From assembly GCF_947255105.1 (NCBI RefSeq), contig NZ_CAMYFP010000013.1, positions 1 through 34,134 of the forward strand: a stretch of DNA of 34,134 nt, written 5' to 3'. Numbering within the stretch: position 1 is the first letter of the stretch; each line of letters starts with the position of its first letter. The DNA is from an uncultured Campylobacter sp. (GTDB taxonomy: Bacteria; Campylobacterota; Campylobacteria; Campylobacterales; Campylobacteraceae). Shown in pieces: positions 24,793-33,219 of this stretch. A model generated the notes under the pieces. It saw nothing but the letters and a program-made list of their open reading frames with translations, was not told where the DNA came from and ran no database searches. Both the position numbers and the translations under genes were made by a program.

Positions 24793-25974
24793 ATGATAGC
24801 CCATCTTGATCTTGACTGCTTCTTTGTTTCGGCATCTATCATTGGACATCAAGAGCTCTCTTGTAAAAATCTCGTAGTTGTAGGTGGCGGCGACAATGCT
24901 ATATTTGGGCAAGAGAGCATTTATGAAGATAGCAGGATAATTTTAAGCGCCAACTACAGCGCTAGAAAATTTGGCATAAAGGCAGCTATGCCGCTTTTTT
25001 TGGCAAAAGAACTATGCAAAGAGTTGGTAGTTTTAAAGAGCGATTTTGCACTTTACAAAAGGCTATCCAAAGAGGTTTATCTCCTACTTTACTCCTACAC
25101 GCCAGATATCGAGCAGGCAAGTATCGATGAGTTTTATATAGATCTTAGTGGCTCGCCTTACAAAAATGACCCTTTGAAATTTGCAAAAGAGCTTCAACAA
25201 AGGATACTAAATGAGCTTGAGCTTTGTTGCAGTATCGGCATTAGTCAAAATAAAGATATAGCCAAGTTTTGCACAACAAAGGCAAAACCATTTGGCATAA
25301 TGCTTTGCAATGGCGATGAGTTTTTGGCTAAATTTGGTCTAGAGCCCATCAAGAGCTTTCCGATGGTTGGCTCAAAACTATCAGAAAAGCTCTATAAAAA
25401 GGGCGTTGTCACCATCAAAGATGCGGTAAATTCTAAATTTATCTTTGAGCAACTTGGGCAAAATGGAGTTAAAATTTACAACTCACTCATAGCAACCCCA
25501 ACAACGCAGATTCAAACCGATCACAAAAGAAAGAGCATGGGCTTTTCAAGAACATTTTTACCAATAAAAAATAGAGATGAGATAAAAAGACGGCTTGCCA
25601 TAATTTGTCGTCATCTTAGCTTTGATATCTATCTTTTGGATCTTCATCCCCAAACTTTCGAGCTAAAAATCCGCTATATAAATGGAGCGGTCAAAAGTAG
25701 GCGCAAAACTCAAAATGGCCTTTTTTATGAAGAGCTGCTTTGGCAAATCTCAAATGAGCTTTTAGATTTGGTTGATGACAGCAAAAACAGGGCTATAAAC
25801 AAACTCTCTCTTACAGTTTCAAATTTAAAAGAGGAGGGCAAGGTGCAAAGAGACCTCTTTTTTGATGAAGAGAAAAAGGAACTTGTGGCACAAAAAGCAG
25901 TCCAAGAGCTTAGAGAAAAATATGGCGTTGATATTGTCTTTCAGGCAAAAGAGGCAGAGAGTTTTGAGAGTTAA
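24793..25974 (+). CDS. dinB: DNA polymerase IV, Y family
   Basis: Error-prone translesion polymerase. Palm motif I, AHLDLDCFFVSA, is at 3-14, with metal ligands D6 and D8. The ASIDEFYIDL motif near 104-113 provides the other catalytic acidic residues. A finger region with SANYSARKFGIKAAMP lies near 53, and helix-hairpin-helix and little-finger domains follow, giving 393 residues, which is full length. It starts three bases after ribBA and ends the conserved run. A decayed second copy of its last 30 or so codons lies about 8 kb downstream, on the far side of the accessory island. Confidence 0.93.
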   Translation: MIAHLDLDCFFVSASIIGHQELSCKNLVVVGGGDNAIFGQESIYEDSRIILSANYSARKFGIKAAMPLFLAKELCKELVVLKSDFALYKRLSKEVYLLLYSYTPDIEQASIDEFYIDLSGSPYKNDPLKFAKELQQRILNELELCCSIGISQNKDIAKFCTTKAKPFGIMLCNGDEFLAKFGLEPIKSFPMVGSKLSEKLYKKGVVTIKDAVNSKFIFEQLGQNGVKIYNSLIATPTTQIQTDHKRKSMGFSRTFLPIKNRDEIKRRLAIICRHLSFDIYLLDLHPQTFELKIRYINGAVKSRRKTQNGLFYEELLWQISNELLDLVDDSKNRAINKLSLTVSNLKEEGKVQRDLFFDEEKKELVAQKAVQELREKYGVDIVFQAKEAESFES

Positions 25975-25989
25975 ATTGGAGGTTTAAAT

Positions 25990-26330
25990 TTGAGTGATGA
26001 AAAAAAGAAAAACTTAGAGAGTATTTAAGAAATAATAGATCCAAAAATAGAGTAAATTTAGGTAATAGCTCTAATAATAAAGAGAATTTTAATAAAAATT
26101 TGGAAAATGATTTAAATTTGGATAATTCTCAAATTTCACACAATAAAACAAATTCACATAAAAGAGATTATGATAAAGAGCCAATTATTATAGAAAACAA
26201 TGTTATCTTAGTAAATTTTATAGCACTCATTATTGGAATATTTTTTATAATAGCTATATTTTTATTTTTTAAATTGCATGAAACTACTAACTCGTCATTT
26301 GGTTCATTTTCTGGTTTAGTAGCATTTTAG
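25990..26330 (+). pseudogene. Frameshifted membrane protein, paralogue of the 33220 gene
   Basis: A strong GGAGG site (25978-25982) stands seven bases before TTG at 25990, which begins LSDEKK. The frame then hits TAA at 26026. After an A7 run (26000-26006) another frame continues as EKLREYLRNN and, without interruption to 26330, DLNLDNSQISHNKTNSHKRD, then one hydrophobic helix (about VNFIALIIGIFFIIAIFLFF). Changing the A run from seven to eight joins the two parts. The DLNLDNSQIS to DYDKxPIII block matches the start of the 33220 protein. It ends 100 nt before the RTX gene. It could be a dead gene or a phase-variable one; function is unknown. Confidence 0.65.
26109..26192 (+). repeat. Left copy of 84-nt direct repeat (membrane protein N-terminus)
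   Basis: Aligns without gaps to 33244-33327. Most differences are single substitutions, so the similarity is nucleotide-level and recent rather than protein-level only. The two copies mark the two ends of the accessory island. Confidence 0.8.
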
Positions 26331-26433
26331 TGGATACAACAAAAGGGGAAAGCGCTTTAAAGCAAGCTTTTGGATTGTTTTAGGTGACGCCGCTGTAACT
26401 GTTTTTTCTTTTACGCCTTACGGAAGAGTTATA
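26330..26433 (+). pseudogene. Out-of-frame 5' part of the RTX gene
   Basis: From GTG at 26330 one frame reads DTTKGESALKQAFGLF and stops at 26381-26383. The frame of the RTX gene is open through the same bases and becomes protein-like only after about 26375, reading VLGDAAVTVFSFTPYGRVI directly into its first ATG. One added base near the TTGTTTTAGG at 26375-26384 would fuse the two. This suggests the RTX gene was longer and has been broken by a one-base indel. Confidence 0.5.
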
Positions 26434-27636
26434 ATGTGGGGAAATCTTGCTTTATCAATATTTGACTTAGACGCATCGTCAATGTTTAAAAAAATTTATG
26501 ATAGCGCTTTGGGTGATTATAAAGGTGCAGTGTTACTTGATAATGGTTTTTTACAAGTAACTATGGATGACGGAACAATCTATGCAAGACCTTTTTTGCC
26601 AAATGCTCACGGCAGTCTTTTTGGCGACACCAAAGACGATGTTATCTTTGGTGGCAACGGTAACGATATGCTGATAGGTCACGGTGGCAAAGACATACTA
26701 ATCGGTGGAAACGGCAAAGATGATTATTTCGTAGATAATGGAGATATCATAAAAGACAGTGATGGAAATGGTAGAGTATTTTTAGAAAATCATCAATTAA
26801 CAGGAGGAACTCAAATAGAAAAGGGTTCACAAATTTATAAAGGTAAAGACGGCACAAAGTATGAACTCAAAGGCTCAGATCTTATAATCAACGATAGCAT
26901 AACAATAGAAAATTTCAGTAAAATAAGCAATGATTTAGATATAGTCTTAGTCGATATAGATGATATAGTAGTAACCATGGGAAACAATCAATCAACCGAG
27001 GGTGGCAATGGCAAACACTCAATGGAATTTAAAATAACTCTAAATAGAGCACTAAAAAAAGATGAATTTTTAGAACTAATCATAAATGAACAAAGGGTTA
27101 AATTTAAAGAAGGAGATATAGAACAAACCTATACTCATACTTGGGATGGAAATACAATCAAAGAAAAAGATAGAAAATTTGAAGTAAGTGGCATAGTAAT
27201 GCAAACTTCTGAAAATTTAAATGTCCAAGCAGTCGTATCAGGTCAAGGTCTCATCAAAGACGACGACAAAGATCCAAACGATGATAAGCCAGAAACTTAC
27301 GATCCACTTGCAATAGACCTTAATAATGATGGCATAAAAGGCACAAATTTAGACTATAAGATAAATTTTGACCTTGATAATAACAGCTTTAAAGAGGCTA
27401 CAAGCTGGATAGATAACAATGACGCCTTTATCACCATTGATAAAAACAACAACGGCGCAATCGATAATGGTAGCGAGCTATTTGGAAACAAGAGCATCTC
27501 AAATAACGCCTATGCCTACACTAATCCAAACGCAAAAAATGGCTTTGAAGCATTAAGCGAATTTGATAGCAACAATGACGGAATAATAGATATAAATGAT
27601 GAGAAATTTGCAAATTTAAATTTACTAGTTGCTTAA
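26434..27636 (+). CDS. RTX calcium-binding protein, truncated at both ends
   Basis: A 400-residue protein. Residues 64-100 hold three RTX nonapeptides (GGNGNDMLI, GHGGKDILI, GGNGKDDYF), which form a calcium beta-roll in type I secreted proteins. A Calx-beta-like region ending GLIKDDDKDPND lies near 165-290. The C-terminus is rich in aspartate loops (LAIDLNNDGI, FDLDNNSF, DKNNNGAIDNGSELFG, FDSNNDGIIDINDEKF), as in FrpC-like RTX proteins. Relatives continue past FANL with another aspartate loop, but this one stops at NLNLLVA, the same end as the lipase gene. The 5' end is also broken. It may be a residual secreted toxin or adhesin. No ribosome site precedes the ATG, so expression is doubtful. 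Confidence 0.75.
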   Translation: MWGNLALSIFDLDASSMFKKIYDSALGDYKGAVLLDNGFLQVTMDDGTIYARPFLPNAHGSLFGDTKDDVIFGGNGNDMLIGHGGKDILIGGNGKDDYFVDNGDIIKDSDGNGRVFLENHQLTGGTQIEKGSQIYKGKDGTKYELKGSDLIINDSITIENFSKISNDLDIVLVDIDDIVVTMGNNQSTEGGNGKHSMEFKITLNRALKKDEFLELIINEQRVKFKEGDIEQTYTHTWDGNTIKEKDRKFEVSGIVMQTSENLNVQAVVSGQGLIKDDDKDPNDDKPETYDPLAIDLNNDGIKGTNLDYKINFDLDNNSFKEATSWIDNNDAFITIDKNNNGAIDNGSELFGNKSISNNAYAYTNPNAKNGFEALSEFDSNNDGIIDINDEKFANLNLLVA

Positions 27637-27686
27637 ATTCGTAAATTTAAATTCAAACTATCAAATTTGAGTTTAAATTTGTGAAT
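27637..27686 (+). terminator. Imperfect hairpin after RTX gene
   Basis: Two 18-nt arms (27637-27654 and 27669-27686) are complementary except at three positions, starting at the stop codon. It is AT-rich with no U tail. The right arm overlaps a 19-nt block repeated after the lipase gene. Confidence 0.4.
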
Positions 27687-27735
27687 TTAGATAAATTCGT
27701 ATCGTGGATAAACGATACGGCCTGAAAGGAAAATT

Positions 27736-28611
27736 ATGGAAATAATTATATCTTTTGTCTTTGCCGCTTATGCATTTGTAAGTGGTATAATATGTGTCAT
27801 CGTGTATATGATTTCAAAAAGCAATAAAGCAGTGGCTATATCTGTTGCCTTGTGTGTTTTGGTGCCATTTTACGATGTTGTTCCGACTAGGATTATCGCA
27901 AATAAATATTGCCAAATAGAGCCTAAATCAAAAATTGATAAAATTGTAGAATATCCAAAAAGTGTATATGTCAAAATTGACAACGCCAAAGTTGGTGATA
28001 TAGATACTAGCTTACATTTAATAGAGGCTTTATTAGACGGAATTCATATTGAAAAAATAGCAATCGAGTGTAATAGCAAAATAACGGATAAATATAAATG
28101 CGGCAATGGAAAAGTAGAAGAAGTATATTTTGATAAAAATTCGACCCATTACACGCAATACATAAATTTAATTTCGCAATATCAAAATTTGCATACCGAT
28201 GAATCAGCTCAATTTGACTTTTATAGAGAAAATGAAAAGGCTATCGAAGAAGCCAAATTTAAAATAACAAAACGCAATGAAGTGGAAAAAGATAGAGATA
28301 TTATCAAAAATTACAACTATTCTATAATAATAAATAAAAGTGAAAAAATCTCTGATAGTGCATTTGAAAATTATTTTTATCATATCGTAAATGTATCTAT
28401 TGTAGAAAATAAAACAGAAAAAGAGATAGCTTTTTGGAAGATGTATATTAGAAATAGAGAAGCGACTTTTATTTTTCCAGAAATATTAATGCCACATTTT
28501 GCCGATGATTACCAATTTACAAGAGAAGTATGTGGCAAAAGACAAGAGATAGAAAAAGTCTTTGATATGGATAAATGGAGCAAAGGTTTGTCTATTGATA
28601 TTTATCAATAA
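27736..28611 (+). CDS. Membrane-anchored protein upstream of lipase, candidate immunity protein
   Basis: I do not recognise a named family. The 291-residue protein has two N-terminal transmembrane helices (about 3-25 and 32-50), then a long polar region, probably periplasmic. Just after the second helix comes FYDVVPTRIIANKYC, which resembles the post-helix motif of the two proteins at 30242 and 30993 (FFDSFRIYKFKYKC and FDGFKMLKFRYEC). All three lie immediately upstream of a lipase gene or lipase remnant. This one has an AAAGGAAA site and ends 37 nt before the intact lipase. Position and topology suggest it protects the producer from the lipase in the periplasm; this is inference. Confidence 0.6.
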   Translation: MEIIISFVFAAYAFVSGIICVIVYMISKSNKAVAISVALCVLVPFYDVVPTRIIANKYCQIEPKSKIDKIVEYPKSVYVKIDNAKVGDIDTSLHLIEALLDGIHIEKIAIECNSKITDKYKCGNGKVEEVYFDKNSTHYTQYINLISQYQNLHTDESAQFDFYRENEKAIEEAKFKITKRNEVEKDRDIIKNYNYSIIINKSEKISDSAFENYFYHIVNVSIVENKTEKEIAFWKMYIRNREATFIFPEILMPHFADDYQFTREVCGKRQEIEKVFDMDKWSKGLSIDIYQ

Positions 28612-28648
28612 TTATTTAAAATAAAATTTTTTTATAAGGAGAAATCTA

Positions 28649-30070
28649 ATGAATACATTAGAGCAAAACATTACGGAATTTGGGCTGTTAGCCGAAATGG
28701 CTTATTTAAATTTGCAAGATAATATTGGTTCAGAAATCAATAAATTTGTAAATAAAAAAGGTGCAAAAAGGACATTAAGTAAGAAATATAAAATTGTCGA
28801 CTATGTCAGCACAGCAAGTGATTTTCAGGCATTATTATTGCAAGATGAAAGCGGAAAATTTGTTATGGCTTTTCGTGGAACAGAACGAGATAGCATATCA
28901 GATTGGCTTAACGATGTGAGTATTGGTTTTAAAAATATAAACGAACAATATAACGATGCAAAAGAATTTTTAGAAAAAGCTATGAAAGATTATGGCGTAA
29001 CCATAGATAATTTAACTCTAACAGGTCATAGCTTAGGTGGAATTCTTACCCAACAAGTCGGAGCAACCTACGGCATAAAAGGCTATGCTTTTAATCCTTA
29101 CGGAACAGATAGATTGCTTTCTTTACCACAAAGCCCATTTGACGGAATAACAAGCAATTTCTTATATGGCTTATTAACTTCTTTGGCAGAAAAAGTTATG
29201 AGCGCAGTAGGACTTACCAAAGCAAACGCACAATGGGCTTATGAGTATATTTATAACATATCTTACCAAGATGAGGGTTTGTTAAATGGGGATATTTTGT
29301 CAAATTTTGCCACAGAATTAAGTAGTAATCATTTAGGGCATTTTATACCTATTTTGGGCAAAAATGTTGGTTTTGGAGAAGGGCATTATATGGAAACTCT
29401 CAACACCGCCATTGCTGAATACAACGATATAGTTAAAAAATTCGACAACTCTTGCAGATATGAAGATATAACAAATATGTATCTTTCAACAGCTATTATT
29501 CACGGAAATGGTTATAAAAAAGTCCAAGATGAATTCAAAAAACTTGGTATATTAAATGAAAATGGTGCAAATGATAAAATTGCAAATAACTCTTTGCACT
29601 TAGAAGTTATAGCCAAAGACACTGACACAACTTCAATCTTTTCAGGCTCAAATTTAAGCACACCTGCTTTATATGCCCTAGTGAATTTAAATCCTTTTAT
29701 AGTTTCAAATATAAATTCAAACGCTTACTCTGAACTAGAAAGATACAAAGATGAATATAACAAAAACTATGTAAGCGATAAGGCAAAAATGTTTAAGGCT
29801 CTTATGGATACACCAAAGGTCGGTTCATACTATGATGACTATGAAACAGGCAAGAAAATTTCATATTATACTTCTGTTACAGACCCTGATAGCACAGATG
29901 AATACAATCTCACTGATACAGCTTATATATTTGGCACAAACAAAAATGATATAGTAACTGCTTCGGTAGGAAAAGCCAATAGAATTTATACCCTAGCAGG
30001 AGATGACACTATAAAACTAACTGGTGGTTCAAACTATAAATTTATAAATTTAAATTTACTTGTTGCTTGA
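28649..30070 (+). CDS. Class-3 lipase with truncated RTX-like tail
   Basis: An alpha/beta-hydrolase of the fungal lipase-like class 3 group. The oxyanion and strand region reads VMAFRGTERDSISDW at 72-86, and the nucleophile elbow is LTGHSLGG with S128. The catalytic acid and histidine are not certain; GHYMETLN near 247-254 is a histidine candidate. The C-terminus (about 425-465) reads YIFGTNKNDIV and YTLAGDDTIKL, which look like RTX beta-roll units, and then stops at NLNLLVA like the RTX gene. There is no signal peptide, consistent with type I or other non-Sec export. Likely a phospholipase or lipase effector, with the membrane protein upstream as immunity; both are inferred. A GGAGAAA site precedes the ATG. 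Confidence 0.8.
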   Translation: MNTLEQNITEFGLLAEMAYLNLQDNIGSEINKFVNKKGAKRTLSKKYKIVDYVSTASDFQALLLQDESGKFVMAFRGTERDSISDWLNDVSIGFKNINEQYNDAKEFLEKAMKDYGVTIDNLTLTGHSLGGILTQQVGATYGIKGYAFNPYGTDRLLSLPQSPFDGITSNFLYGLLTSLAEKVMSAVGLTKANAQWAYEYIYNISYQDEGLLNGDILSNFATELSSNHLGHFIPILGKNVGFGEGHYMETLNTAIAEYNDIVKKFDNSCRYEDITNMYLSTAIIHGNGYKKVQDEFKKLGILNENGANDKIANNSLHLEVIAKDTDTTSIFSGSNLSTPALYALVNLNPFIVSNINSNAYSELERYKDEYNKNYVSDKAKMFKALMDTPKVGSYYDDYETGKKISYYTSVTDPDSTDEYNLTDTAYIFGTNKNDIVTASVGKANRIYTLAGDDTIKLTGGSNYKFINLNLLVA

Positions 30071-30109
30071 ATTTTTTAATTCAAAAGTAAGTTTAAATTT
30101 GTGAATTTA
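30046..30109 (+). repeat. Gene-end module shared with RTX gene
   Basis: 30046-30073, encoding the last residues and stop, matches 27612-27639 at 26 of 28 bases. 30091-30109 is identical to 27671-27689 (19 nt). Two unrelated genes thus end in the same DNA. A small perfect hairpin (30067-30084, TTGAATT/AATTCAA) lies within it. Confidence 0.8.
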
Positions 30110-30241
30110 AGAAAGGAGAAAGATAAATTTTTTAATATAAAAATCTAAGAATAGTTTTAATGTAAGTTATGCAATAGTTGAATTTGTATGTAAAATTACT
30201 ATACAAATTTTTTAAATTTAACAAATTTGAAAGGAGAACAT

Positions 30242-30904
30242 TTGGATATTTTTTTGGTGCATTTGGTTGCGTCGATACTGTCGGCACTTTGTGTGAAGTA
30301 TCTTGCAAATCTTAAAATAAATATATTTTTAAGAATTTTAGCCATAGCTCTATTTATGACTTTTGTGTTTTATGGTTTATGGTGGTGTTTTATTTTGACA
30401 ATAATTTTATTGCCATTTTTTAAGGAAAAACCACTTGTTATCGGTAGTTCGGACATAAAAAAATATGAAGACGGCGAAACCATAAAAGCAATAAGAAAAG
30501 CCTTAACAATAAAGCGTAAAAGTGCTTTTTTTGCAATTTTGTGTTGTTTGGTTTTAATAAGTGTTGTATTTTTTGATAGTTTTAGGATTTATAAATTTAA
30601 ATATAAATGCGCTACTGGCAAAAATTACAAAGTGGAGATTTTAGATGATAACTATACTCTTAAAGATTTAGAAAGTAAAAATATTAGTTGGGATAATCAT
30701 ACTTTATATTTATCTGGCAAAGAAATAGCTAAATTTAGTTATGAGCCTTGCATGAAATATAATTATTTTGTCTCCAAAATGCTATCTGTTTCAGTGCCAA
30801 ATACGACACTATGTTGCGATAAGGGATTAAATCAAAGAGACAGATTCGAACTTACTTTAAAAGCATTAAAAAATAATAAATTTTTAAAAAAGGATAAAAG
30901 ATGA
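30242..30904 (+). CDS. Membrane protein paired with lipase remnant, candidate immunity protein A
   Basis: Unrecognised 220-residue protein. The start is set at TTG 30242, because an AAGGAG site lies five bases upstream and the first residues (DIFLVHLVASILSALCVKYLAN) then align with the ATG start of the 30993 paralogue. Hydrophobic helices cover about 4-22, 28-60 and 95-112. A basic cytoplasmic loop lies between the second and third, and a C-terminal domain of about 105 residues with several cysteines (YKC, EPC, TLCC) follows, probably periplasmic. The stop overlaps the next start as ATGA, coupling it to a lipase remnant. An immunity role is inferred from pairing only. Confidence 0.65.
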   Translation: MDIFLVHLVASILSALCVKYLANLKINIFLRILAIALFMTFVFYGLWWCFILTIILLPFFKEKPLVIGSSDIKKYEDGETIKAIRKALTIKRKSAFFAILCCLVLISVVFFDSFRIYKFKYKCATGKNYKVEILDDNYTLKDLESKNISWDNHTLYLSGKEIAKFSYEPCMKYNYFVSKMLSVSVPNTTLCCDKGLNQRDRFELTLKALKNNKFLKKDKR

Positions 30905-31005
30905 GTAACAAATTTTCAAACTATAAAATTTATGCAGCATTGGCAGAAAATGTTATTTCTGTAGGTATGATGAAATATTTGGCGGATAAAAAATGGATAT
31001 TTTAA
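30901..31005 (+). pseudogene. Lipase N-terminal remnant
   Basis: A 34-codon frame starting with ATG inside the previous stop reads MSNKFSNYKIYAALAENV. It matches the start of the truncated lipase at 31763 (MSNQFGAYKIYAQLAQDA). Similarity ends after about 18 residues, and a short unrelated tail (MMKYLADKKWIF) follows into the start of the next membrane gene. Almost the whole lipase body is missing. It records that this membrane gene once preceded its own lipase. Confidence 0.75.
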
Positions 31006-31766
31006 TTGTAAATTTGATAGTAGCTTTTGCTTGTGCGTTGTGTATAAAATATATCGCAAATTCGCAAATAAACAAATTTATCAAATTCTTTGCTTTATTA
31101 TTTTTTATTGTTTTTATTTTCTTTGGATTTTTTGTGTTTGTCTTTTTTCTGACATTTATTTTCTTATTTATCATAAGTAGATATGAATTTGGAATTCAAA
31201 GAAAAGCCATAAGAGCAGGAAATCGAGTAGAAGCGACAAAGAAAATTTGCCTACTTAAAAAAACGCAATTTATAACTACTTTAATAGTTTTATTTTTTAC
31301 TTATGGATTTGTATTTGACGGGTTTAAGATGCTTAAATTTAGATACGAGTGCAATATTAAAAAAGATTTTAAGATAGAAATTGTAAGTGATGATTATGAG
31401 ATAAAAGAGAGTGATTATATGATAATAAAAAAAGATTTTCCATACACTTACACTTCATACCCAGATAGCAATATAAGTTTTTCATCTAATACTGACTTAA
31501 AAAGTTGTTATTGGGCGGATTTATCAGATTTAGCGAAAAAATGTGGCAAAAGTGGTTATAGACATACTGCTGATATTTTTTATAAAAATAATTTGATAGC
31601 GAAAAAATATGAATATTTTGTGCCGTATAACTATTTTATGGCAAAAATGCAATCCGTCGAAACAAGTATCCATTATGAAAAATGCGGATATGGATATAAC
31701 GAAATAATCGATATTTTAAAACAAAACTTAATAAACAAAAATTCTAATGGAAAGGATAAGAGATGA
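30993..31766 (+). CDS. Membrane protein paired with truncated lipase, candidate immunity protein B
   Basis: A 257-residue paralogue of the 30242 protein. It shares DILIVNLIVAFACALCIKYIAN at the start, a hydrophobic block at about 3-62, a loop with KAIRAGNRVEATKKI, a helix near 91-108, then FDGFKMLKFRYEC and a cysteine-containing C-terminal domain. The endings also match: KYEYFVPYNYFMAKMQSV here against KYNYFVSKMLSV in the other, and both end KDKR. It is about 37 residues longer because of an insertion in the C-terminal domain. The stop overlaps the lipase start as ATGA. No clear ribosome site precedes the ATG. Function unknown; an immunity role is inferred from pairing. Confidence 0.65.
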   Translation: MDILIVNLIVAFACALCIKYIANSQINKFIKFFALLFFIVFIFFGFFVFVFFLTFIFLFIISRYEFGIQRKAIRAGNRVEATKKICLLKKTQFITTLIVLFFTYGFVFDGFKMLKFRYECNIKKDFKIEIVSDDYEIKESDYMIIKKDFPYTYTSYPDSNISFSSNTDLKSCYWADLSDLAKKCGKSGYRHTADIFYKNNLIAKKYEYFVPYNYFMAKMQSVETSIHYEKCGYGYNEIIDILKQNLINKNSNGKDKR

Positions 31767-32236
31767 GTAATCAATTCGGGGCTTACAAAATTTACGCACA
31801 GTTGGCACAAGATGCTTATACATACAAAAATACTTTTGATATTGTTAAATTTGGAGAGAAAGAATATGAGGTTTTGTTTCAACGAAATTTAGTTGGTTTT
31901 CAAGCCACTTTGTATCGTGATGCAAATACAAATGAAAAAATTTTAGCTATTCGTGGAACAGATGCGGAAGTTAGTTTCAATGGTTTAGATGATATTAACA
32001 ACGATATACTTTTAACACTATTTGGTAGCAACGCACAACTAAATGATTTGGAAAGATATTATGAAGAGTTAATAAATAATGGTTTTCTAAATCCAAACGA
32101 TAAAATCACAGTTACAGGACACTCTTTGGGCTGTTTTTTAACACAATATTTTTCCGTTGTTCATAATGATATTATTGATAATGCTTATACTTTTAATGCA
32201 CCGGGACTTGGTGGTTTTATTTGTTATAGAGTATAA
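31763..32236 (+). pseudogene. 3'-truncated class-3 lipase
   Basis: 157 codons covering only the front half of a class-3 lipase. A strand with ILAIRGTDAEVSF lies at 60-72, the nucleophile elbow VTGHSLGC has S121, and the next strand ends TFNAPGLGG at 143-151, where the frame stops at YRV. The later catalytic acid and histidine regions are absent, so the product should be inactive. Compared with the intact lipase at 28649, the N-termini differ, so this belongs to a separate subfamily together with the remnant at 30901. ATGA coupling to the upstream membrane gene is preserved. Confidence 0.8.
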
Positions 32237-32302
32237 GCAAAAAGCTCACAGTTTTAATTATGTAGATTTAGAATATTTAGACTAAATTTAATCTTATAAA
32301 AG

Positions 32303-32308
32303 TATAAT
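32303..32308 (+). promoter_or_regulatory. -10 box for secreted-protein gene
   Basis: TATAAT lies 37 nt before the ATG at 32346, and AGGGTAGAG serves as ribosome site. The 109-nt gap after the truncated lipase holds nothing else recognisable. Confidence 0.45.
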
Positions 32309-32345
32309 CTCACTTATATTTGCTTAAAAATATAAGGGTAGAGAT

Positions 32346-33200
32346 ATGAAAAATTTTTATTTTAAAAATAGATTTTTTATCAAAAGATATCTAACAATTA
32401 TATTTTATATTATATTGCTATTTGTTAATACTATATCAATATATGCAGTAGATGTATCAAATTCAAAACCACCATATCTCCTAAAAAAGTTACTAAAAGA
32501 TGTGTATGATAGAAATATAAGCACATATGGTAGATACTATGGTAATACAACCCTAAATGGCATAAGATATGAGCACTATGATATAGAACACAACCAAACC
32601 TTAAAGAAAAAGTATGATGAGTATGTAGCTAAAAATGGGGATTATTGTAAAGAATTTTATGACGACCTATTTGCTTGGAAAAATATTGAAGTAATAGAGC
32701 CTATAGTTTATGATACGCTAGACTATAATGATAAAAGACTAAAAGATGCTATGGGGGATTGCTGGTATATTGATATGAGTACCACAATAAGACAAGAGCA
32801 ACGAGGTAGAGGTTTTACTCTATATAAGTATAATGATAAGCTTTTATATATTATGACATACAAGCATTTTGACGACAATGTGTATGATTTGACTCTTTTT
32901 AATATGTCATATATATTAGATAAAGAAGAGTGTGCCAATATAAAAAACAGCAGCAATCTAACAACCAAGGGAGAGCTTAAGAGAAATTTAGAAAATTTTG
33001 GAAATATATTGTATGGCAACTATTATACACCAATAATATATAAGGATAGCTTTTATTTGTTGTCTGTTTATAAAGGCTATGATAATTTTTATAAATTAAA
33101 TACTATATCTTTCCGTATTAATGAATATATTAATCACAAGTTACAATATCCAACCTGCAATATATATTATATTAAAAATCCAAACTTAAAGTCTGAATAA
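32346..33200 (+). CDS. Secreted or membrane-anchored protein of unknown function
   Basis: No recognised family. The 284-residue protein begins with a basic stretch and a hydrophobic segment (about 15-36, LTIIFYIILLFVNTISIYA) that fits a signal peptide cleaved after YA or an N-terminal anchor. The rest is polar, rich in tyrosine, asparagine and lysine, with four cysteines that could form disulfides in the periplasm. Codon use is strongly biased to ATA and TAT, unlike the housekeeping genes to the left, which suggests acquired DNA. It has its own likely promoter and lies 19 nt before the TTG-start membrane gene. It could be another effector partner or an orphan. Confidence 0.55.
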   Translation: MKNFYFKNRFFIKRYLTIIFYIILLFVNTISIYAVDVSNSKPPYLLKKLLKDVYDRNISTYGRYYGNTTLNGIRYEHYDIEHNQTLKKKYDEYVAKNGDYCKEFYDDLFAWKNIEVIEPIVYDTLDYNDKRLKDAMGDCWYIDMSTTIRQEQRGRGFTLYKYNDKLLYIMTYKHFDDNVYDLTLFNMSYILDKEECANIKNSSNLTTKGELKRNLENFGNILYGNYYTPIIYKDSFYLLSVYKGYDNFYKLNTISFRINEYINHKLQYPTCNIYYIKNPNLKSE

Positions 33201-33219
33201 AAATAAAAAAGGCTAAAAT

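Noticed and set aside
26100..26330. Independent small membrane gene starting at TTG 26100
   Set aside because: No ribosome site there; the frame extends upstream and the real start with a GGAGG site is at 25990.
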